DNA from: an uncultured Bacteroidales bacterium
GTDB taxonomy: Bacteria > Bacteroidota > Bacteroidia > Bacteroidales > Paludibacteraceae
Direction: 5' to 3'
Length of the DNA: 7,166 nucleotides
NCBI GenBank assembly: GCA_937901025.1
Contig: CALCGR010000103.1
Span: forward strand, 1 to 7,166
Both the position numbers and the translations under genes were made by a program. Below, piece by piece: positions 5,736 through 7,166 of the stretch. The notes below the pieces were generated by a model. It did no database searches. It worked only from the letters and a program-made list of their open reading frames with translations, and had not been told where the DNA came from. Each line of letters begins with the position of its first letter. Position 1 is the first letter of the stretch.

Positions 5736-7166
5736 TTATCCTTTCAGTTGTTGGATACTCGCCTCAATAGCAGCAATTCGCGCTAACGCGTCGTGCTGTT
5801 TCTTGCGCTCCATCTCTACTACCTCGGGTTTGGCGTTCGCTACGAACCGCTCGTTACCTAGTTTCGCCATCACGCCTTTTAAGAACCCTTGTTGGTGCTC
5901 CAGGTCCGCTTGCAACTTCTTGAGTTCCTCGTCGGTATCAATGAATTGATCCAGCGGTACGAAATACTCATCCGTGCCGATGATAAACGACGAACCGGCA
6001 CCCGCTCCGCCTTTCTGCCTCTCTGCCTCTCCGCCTTTTATTTTCACATTCCCCAACTTCTCTACCACTGCATTCAGCGGTTTGGGAGCAATCAGCGTCA
6101 GTGCCTCCTTCGGACTGATGTTCTTTGCGGCGCGGATAGCGCGGATGTTCACAATCACCTGTTTAATCTCCTCCATCTCTTGGAGTAGAGGAGTAGAGGA
6201 GTAGGGGAGTAGGGGTTGTAATCCGGCATACATGATGCTTTCGCCATCCTTCCTCTCCGCAAGGTTCTGCCAGAGTTCCTCGGTGATGAACGGCATAAAC
6301 GGATGCAGCAGTTTGAGCATCTGCTCAAAATACCCGAGGGTGAGTTCATAGGTCGTCTTATCAATCGGCGTACCGTAAGCGGGTTTAATCATCTCCAAGT
6401 ACCAACTGCTGAACTCATCCCAGAATAACTTATAAATAGCCATCAAAGCTTCGCTCAAGCGATACTTGCTGAATAGGTCCGCCACCTCGTCCGAGGTCTT
6501 CGCCAGCATCGCACCGAACCAGTCGGTAGCCGTCTTAGCGATAGCCTCCTGCGGCTTGTCCGCCACCTCGAGCCCTTGGAGCATACGGAAGCAGTTCCAT
6601 ATCTTATTGTTGAAGTTTCGTCCTTGTTCGCACAACGCATCATCAAAGAGGATGTCGTTGCCGGCAGGCGCGGAGAGCATCATTCCCATACGCACGCCGT
6701 CCGCACCGTAACGCTCGATGAGGTCGAGCGGGTCGGGACTGTTACCTAACGACTTGGACATCTTACGGCCGAGTTTATCGCGCACGATACCGGTGAAGTA
6801 AACGTGTTTGAACGGCATCTTACCCATATACTCGTAACCCGCCATAATCATCCTTGCTACCCAGAAGAAGATGATATCCGGACCCGTAACGAGGTCAGCG
6901 GTGGGGTAGTAGTAATCTAATTGTGCATTGTGCATCGTGCATTGTGCACCCATCTCGCTTCCGTCTTCCAGGAACAGCGAGATCGGCCACAGCCAACTGC
7001 TGAACCAGGTGTCCAGCGCACCCTCGTCCTGTACGTAGTTTCCTTCGGGCGCGGTCTCGCTGACGATGATCTTATCGTTCGGGTAGTTTTCAAGGCCTGT
7101 TTGTGCCAACAAGTCGGCATCGTAATAAGCGGGAATACGGTGACCCCACCATAACTGACGGCTGAT
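5736..7166 (-). CDS. valS: Valyl-tRNA synthetase, C-terminal part (5' end outside window)
   Basis: The frame stays open to the window edge, so the start is outside. There are 476 visible residues, roughly the C-terminal half of a typical ValRS of about 880 residues. The enzyme charges tRNA-Val in the cytoplasm. Visible landmarks in order: SRQLWWGHRIP (2-12), GALDTWFSSW (49-58), DLVTGPDIIFFWVARM (81-96, approximate), the ATP-binding KMSKS (135-139; bases 6750-6764), GADGVRMGMM, the helical anticodon-binding domain (about 215-310), and the C-terminal coiled-coil tRNA-binding arm (about 405-476). The TTG near 7112 is internal and not a start. Three short four-copy tandem repeats lie within the coding frame and add unusual segments: MGAQCTMHNAQ (72-82), a PYSSTPLLQ stretch (about 318-328), and GGEAERQKGG (378-387). 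All catalytic landmarks in view are intact, so the gene is probably functional. A lipoprotein gene follows 26 nt downstream. Confidence 0.96.
   Translation of the reverse strand: MSRQLWWGHRIPAYYDADLLAQTGLENYPNDKIIVSETAPEGNYVQDEGALDTWFSSWLWPISLFLEDGSEMGAQCTMHNAQLDYYYPTADLVTGPDIIFFWVARMIMAGYEYMGKMPFKHVYFTGIVRDKLGRKMSKSLGNSPDPLDLIERYGADGVRMGMMLSAPAGNDILFDDALCEQGRNFNNKIWNCFRMLQGLEVADKPQEAIAKTATDWFGAMLAKTSDEVADLFSKYRLSEALMAIYKLFWDEFSSWYLEMIKPAYGTPIDKTTYELTLGYFEQMLKLLHPFMPFITEELWQNLAERKDGESIMYAGLQPLLPYSSTPLLQEMEEIKQVIVNIRAIRAAKNISPKEALTLIAPKPLNAVVEKLGNVKIKGGEAERQKGGAGAGSSFIIGTDEYFVPLDQFIDTDEELKKLQADLEHQQGFLKGVMAKLGNERFVANAKPEVVEMERKKQHDALARIAAIEASIQQLKG
6007..6038. repeat. 4 x 8-bp tandem array in valS (CYGCCTYT)
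   Basis: There are four contiguous 8-bp units with consensus CYGCCTYT on the plus strand. Units 1 and 4 are CCGCCTTT and units 2 and 3 are CTGCCTCT, so the variants are arranged ABBA. On the coding (minus) strand the array reads as purine-rich GGCGGAGAGGCAGA-type sequence. It encodes about residues 377-387 of the visible ValRS (KGGEAERQKGG), a charged, glycine-rich stretch just before the C-terminal coiled-coil arm, where an added loop would be tolerated. Confidence 0.9.
6182..6213. repeat. 4 x 8-bp tandem array in valS (GGAGTAGR)
   Basis: There are four contiguous 8-bp units: GGAGTAGA twice, then GGAGTAGG twice (pattern AABB), followed by an extra GG. On the coding strand the units read as CTCCTCTA-like sequence and give about residues 318-328 of the visible ValRS (LLPYSSTPLLQ). 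This lies between the end of the anticodon-binding domain and the helix beginning EMEEIKQVI. Confidence 0.9.
6921..6948. repeat. 4 x 7-bp tandem array in valS (TTGTGCA)
   Basis: There are four contiguous 7-bp units, TTGTGCA, TTGTGCA, TCGTGCA and TTGTGCA. The end of the array, with one following base, can fold as GTGCA-TTG-TGCAC (6937-6949). On the coding strand it encodes most of MGAQCTMHNAQ (residues 72-82), a segment between ISLFLEDGSE and the conserved DYYYPTADLVTGPD. It looks like extra material in a surface loop of the catalytic domain. Confidence 0.9.

Noticed and set aside
6921..6948. Possible CRISPR repeats or a plasmid-origin iteron set
   Set aside because: Units are only 7 bp, directly adjacent without spacers, and translated inside valS with no replication gene nearby.
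7110..7112. A TTG as the start of valS
   Set aside because: The frame continues upstream through the conserved SRQLWWGHRIP block to the window edge, so this codon is internal.

Overview
The window looks like chromosomal DNA from a member of Bacteroidota, most likely order Bacteroidales. The evidence is protein sequence character (SppA, LpxK, the MsbA-type exporter and ValRS all read like Bacteroidales versions), the sppA-lpxK neighbourhood, the absence of Shine-Dalgarno sequences, and A/T-rich leaders directly before start codons. Genus cannot be fixed by eye. Most genes are moderately GC-rich and favour C-ending codons. The small lipoprotein gene at 5101-5709 is visibly more AT-rich.

Layout. 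The plus strand, from 1 to 5063, carries a tightly packed cell-envelope operon: sppA (5' end outside the window), lpxK, an MsbA-like ABC exporter, a small YtxH-like membrane protein and a small two-helix membrane protein of the holin-X/YqjE type. Gaps between these genes are 3 nt, -7 nt (overlap), 11 nt and -32 nt (overlap). A strong symmetric hairpin at 5046-5075 closes the operon, and the last stop codon lies in its loop. The minus strand, from 7166 to 5101, carries the C-terminal half of valS (start outside the window) and, 26 nt downstream, a gene for a 202-aa lipoprotein of unknown function. The two transcription units converge on the same bidirectional terminator. No gene-free stretch exceeds about 40 nt.

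Function. SppA degrades membrane-embedded signal peptides. LpxK adds the 4'-phosphate to lipid A precursor at the inner membrane. The adjacent exporter is a good candidate for the flippase of the lipid A/core product. The two small membrane proteins resemble the stress-associated pairs found in many bacteria (YqjD/YqjE-like).

The most unusual feature is inside valS. Three separate short tandem arrays lie within its reading frame, each with exactly four copies of a 7- or 8-bp unit (6007-6038, 6182-6213, 6921-6948). All are translated in frame and fall at likely loop or linker positions of an essential enzyme. The three units are unrelated in sequence but share the same architecture. This looks like a family of short repeat insertions rather than chance. 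I see no complete new biological system such as a defence system, CRISPR array or mobile element.
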